Origin: Armatimonadota bacterium | GTDB lineage: Bacteria > Armatimonadota > DTGP01 > JAHWJO01 | NCBI GenBank assembly: GCA_019348365.1 | Contig: JAHWJO010000290.1 | Location: forward strand, 1-6,344 | Length of the DNA stretch: 6,344 bases | Reading direction: 5' to 3' | Part shown: piece after piece, positions 1 through 5,050 of the stretch | Layout: each line of letters starts with the position of its first letter | How positions within the stretch are numbered: position 1 is the first letter of the stretch | Program-made: the position numbers and the translations under genes | Notes under the pieces: model-generated | Told to the model about the DNA's origin: nothing | Seen by the model: only the letters and a program-made list of their open reading frames with translations | Databases searched by the model: none

Positions 1-622
1 GAACGTCATCCACGTCCCGCTCCGGCCCCGTCACCTGCGCCATCCCGATCCGCACGCCGGTCCCGACGCTGAGGATCGGCACGAGCTTGGAGCGGAGATC
101 GGGGCGCACGTCCTCCAGCGAGGCCGCGCCGAAGCGTCCCGGCTGCCCCGGCGCGCGGGCGACGGTGCCCCCGAGCGCCGTGACGACGTTCGATTGCCAG
201 TTCTGCGCGAGGCGGGTCGGGGTGGTGCGGTTCACGTCGGCGTGGAAGCGATCGGCGGTGATGAGGAGATCGCCGTTCGCCACGAGTACCCGCTCGCCGT
301 TCATGGTGGAGAGGCGGACGTCGTTGGGGCTGAGCTTCCCGCTGTTCACCATCTGGGCCAGGCGCTCCGCGACGGCTTCGGCCCGCTGGGGAGCCGTCAG
401 GCCGCCGGCGGCGGAGCGGATGCGGAAGACCACTTCGTCATTGACCAGCACCTCGCCGACCTCCCGGCCTCCCAGGATGCGGGAGCGGGAGTCGACGTTC
501 ACGGTCTTCTGCGCGTGAGCTTCGCGCATGGTCAGCGGCTCGCGGTCCGCCGGTTGCTGCGCGAGATAGGGCAGCGCCAGGAGAGACGCCAGCCCGATCC
601 CGACAAAGATCGTTCGTTTCAT
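1..622 (-). CDS. Exported protein of unknown function, partial (3' end beyond the left edge)
   Basis: An open frame runs from ATG at 622 to the window edge without a stop, giving 207 residues. The start is set by AGGAGG (636-631), 8 nt upstream. Residues 1-24 (MKRTIFVGIGLASLLALPYL) form a short basic and hydrophobic export signal, so the product probably acts outside the cytoplasm. Around residues 57-90, VLVNDEVVFRIR followed by TAPQRAEAVAERLAQ resembles the periplasmic N-terminal module seen ahead of some mechanosensitive channels (family recollection). Residues 179-200 match the downstream half of the neighbouring gene product at 14 of 22 positions, including VPI, IG and AQV. It lies 13 nt after that neighbour, so the two are very likely one operon. 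The function is unknown, and the missing C-terminus could hold further domains. Confidence 0.85.
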   Translation of the reverse strand, partial: MKRTIFVGIGLASLLALPYLAQQPADREPLTMREAHAQKTVNVDSRSRILGGREVGEVLVNDEVVFRIRSAAGGLTAPQRAEAVAERLAQMVNSGKLSPNDVRLSTMNGERVLVANGDLLITADRFHADVNRTTPTRLAQNWQSNVVTALGGTVARAPGQPGRFGAASLEDVRPDLRSKLVPILSVGTGVRIGMAQVTGPERDVDDV

Positions 623-630
623 CGCGCGTC

Positions 631-636
631 CCTCCT
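631..636 (-). promoter_or_regulatory. Ribosome binding site overlapping the upstream stop codon
   Basis: Read on the minus strand the sequence is TAAGGAGGG: the final A of the stop codon of the 636-1076 gene is the first A of AGGAGG for the next gene, whose ATG lies 8 nt further on. This overlap suits translational coupling of the two secreted-protein genes. Confidence 0.75.
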
Positions 637-1076
637 TAAATCTTGAAGTCGATGATCGCGGAGACGCCCACGCCCTGCACGCGGCTGACGCCTTTGGTCG
701 GATTGAGCGTATCGATGGGGAAAAGGCCCTTGAGGCGGAATTCCTGCCCGCCGACGGTCAATTCGCCCTGGCCGACGGCCTGAACGCGGCGGAGCTGCGC
801 CTGCGGCCCCATGACCTGGGCGGCCCCGATGTGGCCGCCGTTCCCGAGAGAGATGATCGGCACCACCTTGGTGCTCTCGGCGATGCGGGCGTTGCGCTGG
901 GCGAGGGTGGTGTTCAGGAAGCCGTTGATCTGGCCGCCGAACTGCCGGACGGCCCACCCGATGCCGAACACCTTGATGGCATCGCCGATGTCCACCGCGC
1001 GGGCGGCGCCCAACGCGCCCAGGGCCAGCGTAGCGGCCATCCCCATCCCCACCCATTTCGTATGAAGCTTCTTCAT
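636..1076 (-). CDS. Small exported protein, related to its downstream neighbour; function unknown
   Basis: A 146-residue product. ATG at 1076 is preferred over an in-frame TTG at 1082 because GGGAGGA (1090-1084) lies 7 nt from the ATG and almost touches the TTG. Residues 1-27 form a signal peptide: a basic start, then a hydrophobic stretch ending ALGAARA, the likely cleavage region. The mature part, about 119 residues, has glycine-rich, beta-rich sequence. It contains VVPIISLGNGGHIGAAQV (residues 71-88), the block shared with the neighbouring protein, so this gene may be essentially a stand-alone copy of that domain. No cysteine pairs, metal ligands or catalytic motif stand out. It is probably the first gene of a two-gene unit whose promoter lies between 1077 and about 1220. 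I do not recognise a named family. Confidence 0.88.
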   Translation of the reverse strand: MKKLHTKWVGMGMAATLALGALGAARAVDIGDAIKVFGIGWAVRQFGGQINGFLNTTLAQRNARIAESTKVVPIISLGNGGHIGAAQVMGPQAQLRRVQAVGQGELTVGGQEFRLKGLFPIDTLNPTKGVSRVQGVGVSAIIDFKI

Positions 1077-1220
1077 GGACAAGTCCTCCCTGACACGAAG
1101 CGTTCCCGTTCGTTCACAGGTCGTTTACCGAATCAATGCCACAGCCCCCGGAATCCCTCCCCCCGCCCGGTCCATTCCGGGAGACACCGGTCGGCATATC
1201 ACTGGCATGTCGAATGTACC
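1077..1220. other. Intergenic upstream region of the secreted-protein operon
   Basis: There is no credible coding frame. It holds the ribosome binding site for the gene starting at 1076 and an inverted repeat CCCGGAAT (1147-1154) / ATTCCGGG (1174-1181) with a 19-nt, C-rich spacer. In the minus-strand transcript this could be a 5' UTR hairpin. I see no convincing sigma-70 promoter, so the transcription start cannot be placed. Confidence 0.5.
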
Positions 1221-1376
1221 AGGACTTACGCAACATGTATCGCCCTTTGTCATCCTGAGCGTCAGCGAAGGATCTGCGTGTAGAGATTGGGATAAACGCA
1301 GATCCTTCGCTGACGCTCAGGATGACAGGAAATGCGTTCAGGATGACAGATTCTTCCAAGTCGATGCGTAAGTCCT
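1221..1376. mobile_element. MITE-like element with nested inverted repeats
   Basis: The outer ends are perfect 12-bp inverted repeats: AGGACTTACGCA (1221-1232) and TGCGTAAGTCCT (1365-1376). Inside is a perfect 32-bp inverted repeat (1248-1279 with 1296-1327; 16-nt loop) containing CATCCTGAGCG and GAAGGATCTGCG. ATGTAC occurs just outside both ends (1214-1219, with one extra C before the left terminus, and 1377-1382), as a target-site duplication would. There is no transposase gene, so if mobile it is non-autonomous. The inner palindrome belongs to a class of CATCCTGAGC...GAAGGATC intergenic repeats I recall from several bacterial phyla. Short frames across it are repeat-derived and not genes. 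The whole can fold into a very stable hairpin and may act as a terminator or insulator upstream of the minus-strand operon. Confidence 0.7.
1248..1327. repeat. 32-bp perfect inverted repeat (CATCCTGAGC / GAAGGATC family)
   Basis: The arms 1248-1279 and 1296-1327 are exact reverse complements around a 16-nt loop. A third, partial copy of the arm end (TTCAGGATGACAG, 1337-1349) follows directly, so the element has been partly reduplicated. Transcribed from either side it would form a long hairpin. Confidence 0.9.
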
Positions 1377-1726
1377 ATGTACTTTTGTACTTTAAATGTA
1401 CTTTAAAAGACGCTTGAGAGAATTTCAGGCTCCTGTTATTTTTCCTGTAGTGAGGTAAGGTTGAAACCTCTTCTGTGGAAAGGGCAGGCGGAAAGAGCTT
1501 TGCTCGTGAGGGGAATCGAGCGCCAATGAGAGAAAAGGGGAGCGTTTCCCCTTCGCCGGGGTCTAAAGTAAGGGAATGAACGTGGAGCGCCGTCGTGGAT
1601 GAACCCGCCGGAGATAATCCCGCGTGGGACTCGTGGAGTACGAGTGAATTCCCTCAAAATACCACAACAAAGTGATCCGCCGAGTGGTGAGGGCCAAAGC
1701 CCTCACGAAACCAAAGGAGAGTATAG
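1377..1726. other. Gene-free leader upstream of the 1727 gene, hairpin-rich
   Basis: No open frame here looks coding. The left end has three TGTACTTT copies (1378, 1386, 1397). Beyond that several hairpins lie on the plus strand: AAGGGGA/TCCCCTT (1535-1541/1547-1553); AGGGAAT/ATTCCCT (1571-1577/1648-1654), which encloses ACTCGT/ACGAGT (1629-1634/1640-1645); and an 8-bp perfect stem GTGAGGGC/GCCCTCAC (1687-1694/1699-1706) with a CAAA loop, just ahead of the ribosome binding site. This may be a long structured 5' UTR or a small RNA. I could not match it to any riboswitch, intron or RNase P signature I know. Confidence 0.4.
1687..1706 (+). promoter_or_regulatory. Hairpin in the 5' UTR just ahead of the ribosome binding site
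   Basis: GTGAGGGC and GCCCTCAC form an 8-bp perfect stem with a CAAA tetraloop. It ends 8 nt before AGGAG (1715-1719). There is no T-tract after it, so it is unlikely to be a terminator. It may influence translation or mRNA stability of the gene starting at 1727. Confidence 0.45.
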
Positions 1727-2500
1727 ATGCCCAGCCCCAAGCCCGCCTTCGCCCTCGCGTTGGCTGCGACCTTTGCATTATACGGAGCCGCCCCGGCGCT
1801 TTCCGCAGCGGCAAAACCGAAGCCCGGAAAGAAAACCCCTGCGAGTAAGCCTGCCGCAGCCCGAACCGGAGGGGCATCAAAGGCGAAATCGCCGGTCCGG
1901 TTCGTGCCGGAGGTGCTGGAGCTGGGTCCGGGCGAAGAGGACATCCTGGAAGTGCGGCTGACCAATACGTACGGGCATCCGACGGTCGGCAGTTTCAAGC
2001 TGCTGCCGACGAACACGTTCCAGGTCACGAAGACGGAGTGGGACGGGCCGCTCCCGGCGTGGGGCGCGAAGACGTATCTGCGGGTGCGCGCCGCGAAGAA
2101 CGCCGAGCCGGGGCTCCATCACCTGAAAGCGAGGTACTACGTCGATCGTGCCGGGGATTACCCGGTGCTCCTGCCCGTCCGGGTCAAGATTCCCGTGGCG
2201 GTGGAAGTGATCCCGGACTACGCGAATTCGGCGGTGCGGGTGCAGGTGAAGAACCTGCTGTCGAACCGCACGGAGCGGGGGAAGGTGGAGCTGCGGAACC
2301 CGGACCGGCTCCTTCAGGACCAGGTCTCGGCGATCCTGCCCCCCATCCCGCCGGGGGAGACACGCGAGGTCTCGATTCCGGTGATCGGCGGGGGGATCGC
2401 GCCGGGGGAACAGTACCGGTTCGACGTGAAGGTGGCGACGTGGCCGGGGTACGAGACGAGCTTTACGCGACACCTGAAGTTCTACGACGCACCCCGATAG
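1727..2500 (+). CDS. Exported beta-sandwich (Ig-like) protein, function unknown
   Basis: A 257-residue product. ATG at 1727 has AGGAG (1715-1719) 7 nt upstream. Residues 1-28 form a signal peptide (MPSPKPAFALALAATFALYG, then AAPALSAAA, probable cleavage near ALSA). A Lys/Ala/Pro-rich linker covers residues 29-55. The rest looks like two beta-sandwich units. The first, about 57-153, starts VRFVPEVLELGPGEEDILEV, a pattern of extracellular adhesive or structural domains in which a strand pair precedes a PGE turn. The second, about 155-254, has an IPPGETREVSIPV turn (close to NEW3/CARDB-type domains, by eye only). No catalytic motif is visible. The product ends abruptly after FYDAPR, which in other exported proteins often leads into another domain, so this may be a short version. 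The gene appears to be alone on its transcript, with a terminator about 155 nt downstream. Confidence 0.88.
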   Translation: MPSPKPAFALALAATFALYGAAPALSAAAKPKPGKKTPASKPAAARTGGASKAKSPVRFVPEVLELGPGEEDILEVRLTNTYGHPTVGSFKLLPTNTFQVTKTEWDGPLPAWGAKTYLRVRAAKNAEPGLHHLKARYYVDRAGDYPVLLPVRVKIPVAVEVIPDYANSAVRVQVKNLLSNRTERGKVELRNPDRLLQDQVSAILPPIPPGETREVSIPVIGGGIAPGEQYRFDVKVATWPGYETSFTRHLKFYDAPR

Positions 2501-2653
2501 GCTTGCACCAGGTCTCACTATTAGCAGGTTTCCATAGACTCGCTCGATTCGATAGCGTCCCGATTCCAGAGGACAGAAATGTAAAGCCGGGGGAGGGGCT
2601 TCATCGAGAGATGGTTGAAGTTCAAGCAGCGAAAACAATAAGAGAAAGGTCCG
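2501..2653 (+). other. Long 3' UTR between the exported-protein gene and its terminator
   Basis: There are 153 nt between the stop codon at 2500 and the terminator hairpin. A small hairpin AAGCC/GGCTT is centred near 2592. A 36-codon frame from 2611 runs through the terminator and lacks a well-placed ribosome binding site, so I do not call it. The segment could be an untranslated tail, a 3'-derived small RNA or remains of a lost coding extension. I see no proof of any of these. Confidence 0.35.
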
Positions 2654-2688
2654 AAGGGAGCGATTCTAGTCGCTCCCTTTTCTATTTT
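2654..2688 (+). terminator. Strong intrinsic (rho-independent) terminator
   Basis: AAGGGAGCGA (2654-2663) and TCGCTCCCTT (2670-2679) form a 10-bp perfect stem with a 6-nt loop TTCTAG, followed by TTTTCTATTTT. It terminates the transcript of the 1727-2500 gene and separates it from the AT-rich promoter region beyond. Confidence 0.9.
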
Positions 2689-2890
2689 GCACGATGTTCT
2701 ATATTACAGCATTCTATATAGCAAACTCCTTACTTGATTTATATACAACAGAGTCATTACAATAGCATTAGTATATAGAGACATAAGATATTGAGTTTCG
2801 CCAGTCCGACTGCGGCAGTGTTCTTTAGTATATAAACTGCTTTTTATTTCGATCTGTTCCAAAACTATAGATGATTACAGAAGGAACTCT
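2689..2890. promoter_or_regulatory. AT-rich promoter/regulatory region with TATATA boxes
   Basis: Positions 2701-2880 are about 32% GC, against a clearly GC-rich background. TATATA-containing boxes occur at 2715-2721 and 2772-2778 (TATATAG) and at 2740-2745 and 2829-2834 (TATATA). A GC island inside it holds two overlapping odd dyads, CAGTC-C-GACTG (2802-2812) and ACTGC-G-GCAGT (2809-2819), which look operator-like. A possible sigma-70 promoter is TTGATT (2734-2739) with TACAAT (2758-2763) at 18-nt spacing. AAGGA (2881-2885) serves the gene at 2891. The region might also be an easily melted DNA segment. Confidence 0.5.
2734..2763 (+). promoter_or_regulatory. Candidate sigma-70 promoter
   Basis: TTGATT (2734-2739, -35-like) and TACAAT (2758-2763, -10-like) are separated by 18 nt and point at the gene starting at 2891. 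In AT-rich DNA such matches arise easily, so this is a suggestion only. Confidence 0.35.
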
Positions 2891-3520
2891 ATGGGAAAAC
2901 GGGTGACGCGGGGAGAAGATTATATAGAGGAGTTGGCTCGGTATATAGAGGAGAAGCGCGCCGGAGATCCGGATGTCGTTCTGCCGTGGGACTGGTGGCG
3001 GGAGCATGCGGCACGGTTCGGAGTCACGCCGAATAATATATATAGTCGCGCCGTGTCCCGGGGACTCTATACGCCGCCCTCCCGACGGGCCGGAAACGCG
3101 GATTCCCGCGCGTCGGAGAAGGCGAGGGAGCGAAGGGAGCCGTCATCGAAGAAAGGAAATAATATAGAGAGGGAGGGGGCTGGGGAAGATTCTCCGGTGC
3201 GTTCCACCGATGCTCCAGAAGATGCCGCTGGTTCCCCTACGGACATGGCTCGGAACCGGAGGTCGTCCGGATTGCAGCGCGGCGGCTCCGCTTCGAGCCC
3301 GACCGCGACACGCATCCTCACGGAGCGACTTCAGGCCATGGCGGAAATGGCCGACCTGCTGGGAGAATTGGAAGAGCGGATTCAGACGCTGGAGCGCGAA
3401 AGAGAAGAGGAAGGCGCGCGGAAGTGGGAGACGTTGCGGGCGCTGGACCGCCTCGCGCGCGTGCTGGAAGAAGCATCCGGGACCGTCGCCGCCCTCCGGG
3501 GACTTTATCAGGAGACGTAG
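2891..3520 (+). CDS. Possible DNA-binding protein with C-terminal coiled coil, function unknown
   Basis: A 209-residue product; ATG follows AAGGA by 5 nt. The N-terminal 60 residues are compact: two YIEE repeats (11-14 and 18-21), then WDWWREHAARFGVTPNNIYS (33-52) and SRGLY, which read like a helix-turn-helix with an arginine-rich tail. Residues 62-140 are a polar, disordered linker rich in R, S, E and G. Residues 141-206 (ILTERLQAM... LGELEERIQTLEREREEEG) are a predicted coiled coil. This N-terminal DNA-binding plus coiled-coil plan resembles plasmid KfrA-type or partition/regulatory proteins, but I do not recognise the family. Four of six isoleucines use ATA, within TATATAG strings that continue the motif of its leader, suggesting acquired DNA or selection on the DNA itself. 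It is convergent with the initiator-like gene, behind a shared inverted repeat. Confidence 0.85.
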   Translation: MGKRVTRGEDYIEELARYIEEKRAGDPDVVLPWDWWREHAARFGVTPNNIYSRAVSRGLYTPPSRRAGNADSRASEKARERREPSSKKGNNIEREGAGEDSPVRSTDAPEDAAGSPTDMARNRRSSGLQRGGSASSPTATRILTERLQAMAEMADLLGELEERIQTLEREREEEGARKWETLRALDRLARVLEEASGTVAALRGLYQET

Positions 3521-3544
3521 AGAATAGAAGTGATGTTCAAACCG

Positions 3545-3587
3545 GAAGGGGCCCCCGATCATGGCCGTGTAGATCGGGGGCCCCTTC
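3545..3587. terminator. 16-bp perfect inverted repeat, probable bidirectional terminator
   Basis: The arms 3545-3560 and 3572-3587 are exact reverse complements (GAAGGGGCCCCCGATC and its complement) with an 11-nt loop. It sits 24 nt after the stop of the plus-strand coiled-coil gene and 79 nt after the stop of the convergent minus-strand gene. The stem is extremely stable. T-runs are poor on both sides (TTCTGATTCCT; TTCCGGTTT), so termination may depend on the hairpin alone. Confidence 0.7.
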
Positions 3588-3666
3588 TGATTCCTCTTGC
3601 TCGCGCTCGATAATCGCAATCGGCCGCCGGGCGCGATTCCGATTCGGCGGGTACGGTGGTGCCGAA

Positions 3667-4761
3667 TCAGCCCAGGTTCTTCCTGATGAGATCCCGTACC
3701 TGATCGGCTTCCTGGCGGCTGCGGTCGGTGATGAAGATCCCCTGTTCCTCCGCCAGGGTGAGCAGGGTGGAGGTGAGCAGGGCAGCGGGCCGCCGGGCTT
3801 TCCCCTCGCGCATGGCCTCTTTCACCCGCCCGACGGCATGATCGAGGATCCCCTCGGCTTTCCGCTGGAGCAGGATCCGCGCGGCTTTCCGATAGAAGTT
3901 GATGCTCTTGTCGTCCCCGGTCAGCTCCACCAGCCGCAACGCCCAATCTTCGATAGCAGGGCTCTCGATATAAGGAAGTCCGTTGGTAACGTTATTAACG
4001 TTTCGTTCTTCATGTTCTTTAACGTTCTGCATGGTTGCCTTCGGGGCCGGAGGGGAACTGATCCCCGGTTTACGCCGATTCCGGGCGTTCAGAAGAGACG
4101 CGCGTTTGGCGGCATGGCCGGGGCCGATCTGACCCGGTGGCACAGGTTCATTTTGAACCACCCCCGCATGCTCATTTTGAACCGGCGGCTCCGGGTCGAT
4201 TTGGACCGGTGGCGTGAGGTCATTTCGGACCGGCTTCTGAGGGGAAGAGGGGGCCGGGGCGTGGAGCAATTCCCGGGTGAGGAGGCGATCCGCCAGGCGG
4301 TCCCGGAGCCGGTCTTCGTCTTCCGGGGTGAGGGGGTCGGTCATCATCACGACGTACCGGTTGGGGGCATCCACCATGCCCATCGCGGATTCACGCATCT
4401 GGGCTTCCTTGCGGATGAACCGCCGGACGTCGTCCTGCTGGAGGAGCCGCTTGATCGTGCTGGCCGACATCCCGCAGAAGCGCCCGATCTCGCCGTAGGA
4501 GAGGGAGACGGAAGCGTCAGGCTCGTGGGAGGAGCCGGCGCGGCGGCAGGCCTGGCGCATCCGCACGATGAGCAGGGTGGCGGAAGGGCCGAGGCGGGGC
4601 GCCCACTGGTCCCAGAAGTAAGCGGTCTCGGCTTCGAGGCGGTCCGGTCGCAGGATCTCCTCGCGGGCGGTGGGGTAGCCGGGCTGGATCTGGAGCTGGT
4701 CGCCCGTCAGCCGCTCGACGATCTGGCGGCGGCGGAGCTCCAGGGCTTCGCGGGCATCCAT
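3667..4761 (-). CDS. Replication-initiator-like helix-turn-helix protein with intragenic iterons
   Basis: A 364-residue product. Two adjacent ATGs exist; the second (4761) is chosen because AGGAGGT (4775-4769) is 7 nt from it and only 4 nt from the first (4764). Residue numbers below count from the first ATG. The N-terminal half (about 45-165) has FWDQWAPRLGPSATLLIVRM, then a helix-turn-helix LSYGEIGRFCGMSASTIKRL (88-107), then a conserved-looking NRYVVMMTDPLTPEDEDRL (135-153). Residues 177-218 are an 8-residue repeat (KPVRNDLT, PPVQIDPE, PPVQNEHA, GVVQNEPV, PPGQIGPG) encoded by 24-bp DNA repeats. A basic linker follows, then a C-terminal helical domain (263-365). DNA-binding domain, iteron-coded linker and C-terminal domain is the plan of phage/plasmid initiators such as lambda O, so I infer a role in replication initiation. 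A simple transcription regulator is the alternative. It follows the small HTH gene by about 60 nt, probably in one operon. Confidence 0.85.
   Translation of the reverse strand: MDAREALELRRRQIVERLTGDQLQIQPGYPTAREEILRPDRLEAETAYFWDQWAPRLGPSATLLIVRMRQACRRAGSSHEPDASVSLSYGEIGRFCGMSASTIKRLLQQDDVRRFIRKEAQMRESAMGMVDAPNRYVVMMTDPLTPEDEDRLRDRLADRLLTRELLHAPAPSSPQKPVRNDLTPPVQIDPEPPVQNEHAGVVQNEPVPPGQIGPGHAAKRASLLNARNRRKPGISSPPAPKATMQNVKEHEERNVNNVTNGLPYIESPAIEDWALRLVELTGDDKSINFYRKAARILLQRKAEGILDHAVGRVKEAMREGKARRPAALLTSTLLTLAEEQGIFITDRSRQEADQVRDLIRKNLG
3987..4026. other. AT-rich block with three AACGTT palindromes inside the initiator-like gene
   Basis: These 40 bp are about 30% GC in a GC-rich gene. AACGTT occurs at 3988-3993, 3997-4002 and 4021-4026, the last two 24 bp apart. 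They encode the NVKEHEERNVNNV region. Lying on the downstream side of the 24-bp repeats in the gene's own orientation, the block is placed like the AT-rich unwinding segment of ori-lambda. That role is inferred from position and composition. Confidence 0.45.
4121..4231. repeat. Five 24-bp-period iteron-like repeats within a coding sequence
   Basis: Five 15-bp near-palindromic cores begin at 4121, 4145, 4169, 4193 and 4217, exactly 24 bp apart. On the plus strand they are GGGCCGATCTGACCC, GGTTCATTTTGAACC, TGCTCATTTTGAACC, GGGTCGATTTGGACC and AGGTCATTTCGGACC. The second is a perfect dyad with 6-bp arms. The 9-bp spacers vary, although four begin GG. Strong conservation of a dyadic core against diverged spacers fits protein binding sites rather than only a repeated peptide. 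The likely binder is the encoding initiator-like protein or the small HTH protein (inference). Confidence 0.8.
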
Positions 4762-4822
4762 CATCGGGACCTCCTGCGGGGGAAGGGGGATTCAAGGTTC
4801 AAGGGATTCACCCGTCGCCTCC

Positions 4823-5020
4823 TCACGCGGCCTCTTGCTTCGCTTCGGGTTTCCCGGCGGCGGGGGGGAGGAACTGCGCCGAGGGGAGCCGCCACTGCCG
4901 CCCGAACCGCTGGGCGTCCAGCTTCTCGGCTTTGATGAGGCGGAGGACGGTCTTTTCGCTGACCTGGAGCAGCTCGGCGACCTGCGGGACGGTCAGGTAA
5001 GGGGTCTGGCGGAGATCCAT
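4823..5020 (-). CDS. Small excisionase/MerR-like helix-turn-helix protein (HTH_17 type)
   Basis: A 65-residue product. ATG at 5020 is preceded by AAAGGAG (5036-5030) at 9 nt. A longer in-frame version from 5125 would translate through the 10-bp repeat array and is rejected. Residues 8-50 are the classic fold: YLTVPQVAELLQVSEKTVLR (two helices with the recognition helix SEKTVLRLIKAEKL) followed by the wing GRQWRLP. Excisionase-family proteins of this size bind short, often direct-repeat DNA sites and act in excision, plasmid copy control or repression. The tail (51-65) is short and Pro/Ala/Lys-rich. It is the first gene of a minus-strand pair with the initiator-like gene and sits directly next to the 5051-5150 repeat array, so autoregulation through that array is plausible. 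No integrase lies in the window. Confidence 0.85.
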   Translation of the reverse strand: MDLRQTPYLTVPQVAELLQVSEKTVLRLIKAEKLDAQRFGRQWRLPSAQFLPPAAGKPEAKQEAA

Positions 5021-5050
5021 CGGGGTTCGCTCCTTTGGGGGTGAAGGTGT

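Noticed and set aside
194..646. 150-codon plus-strand open frame at the left edge
   Set aside because: It is antisense to the partial exported-protein gene (622-1), which has a clear ribosome binding site, signal peptide and a block shared with its neighbour.
1075..1371. Short open frames on both strands across the MITE-like element (VILSVSEGS / FADAQDD products)
   Set aside because: These are translations of the 32-bp inverted repeat, a familiar source of spurious predicted proteins, and not genes.
1447..1726. Riboswitch, group I/II intron or RNase P RNA
   Set aside because: I compared it by eye with conserved cores I know (cobalamin, cyclic-di-GMP, SAM, FMN, group II domain V, RNase P) and found no match, so it stays an unassigned structured leader.
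1877..2638. 253-codon minus-strand open frame
   Set aside because: It is antisense to the Ig-like exported protein; His/Arg/Pro-rich product and no start signal.
2611..2721. 36-codon frame before the terminator
   Set aside because: It reads straight through the terminator hairpin and has no ribosome binding site at a proper distance.
3424..4935. 503-codon plus-strand open frame
   Set aside because: It lies opposite the initiator-like gene and both flanks. Its product is low-complexity Gly/Arg/Val-rich sequence without a recognisable domain, typical of the antisense of a GC-rich gene, and it lacks a ribosome binding site.
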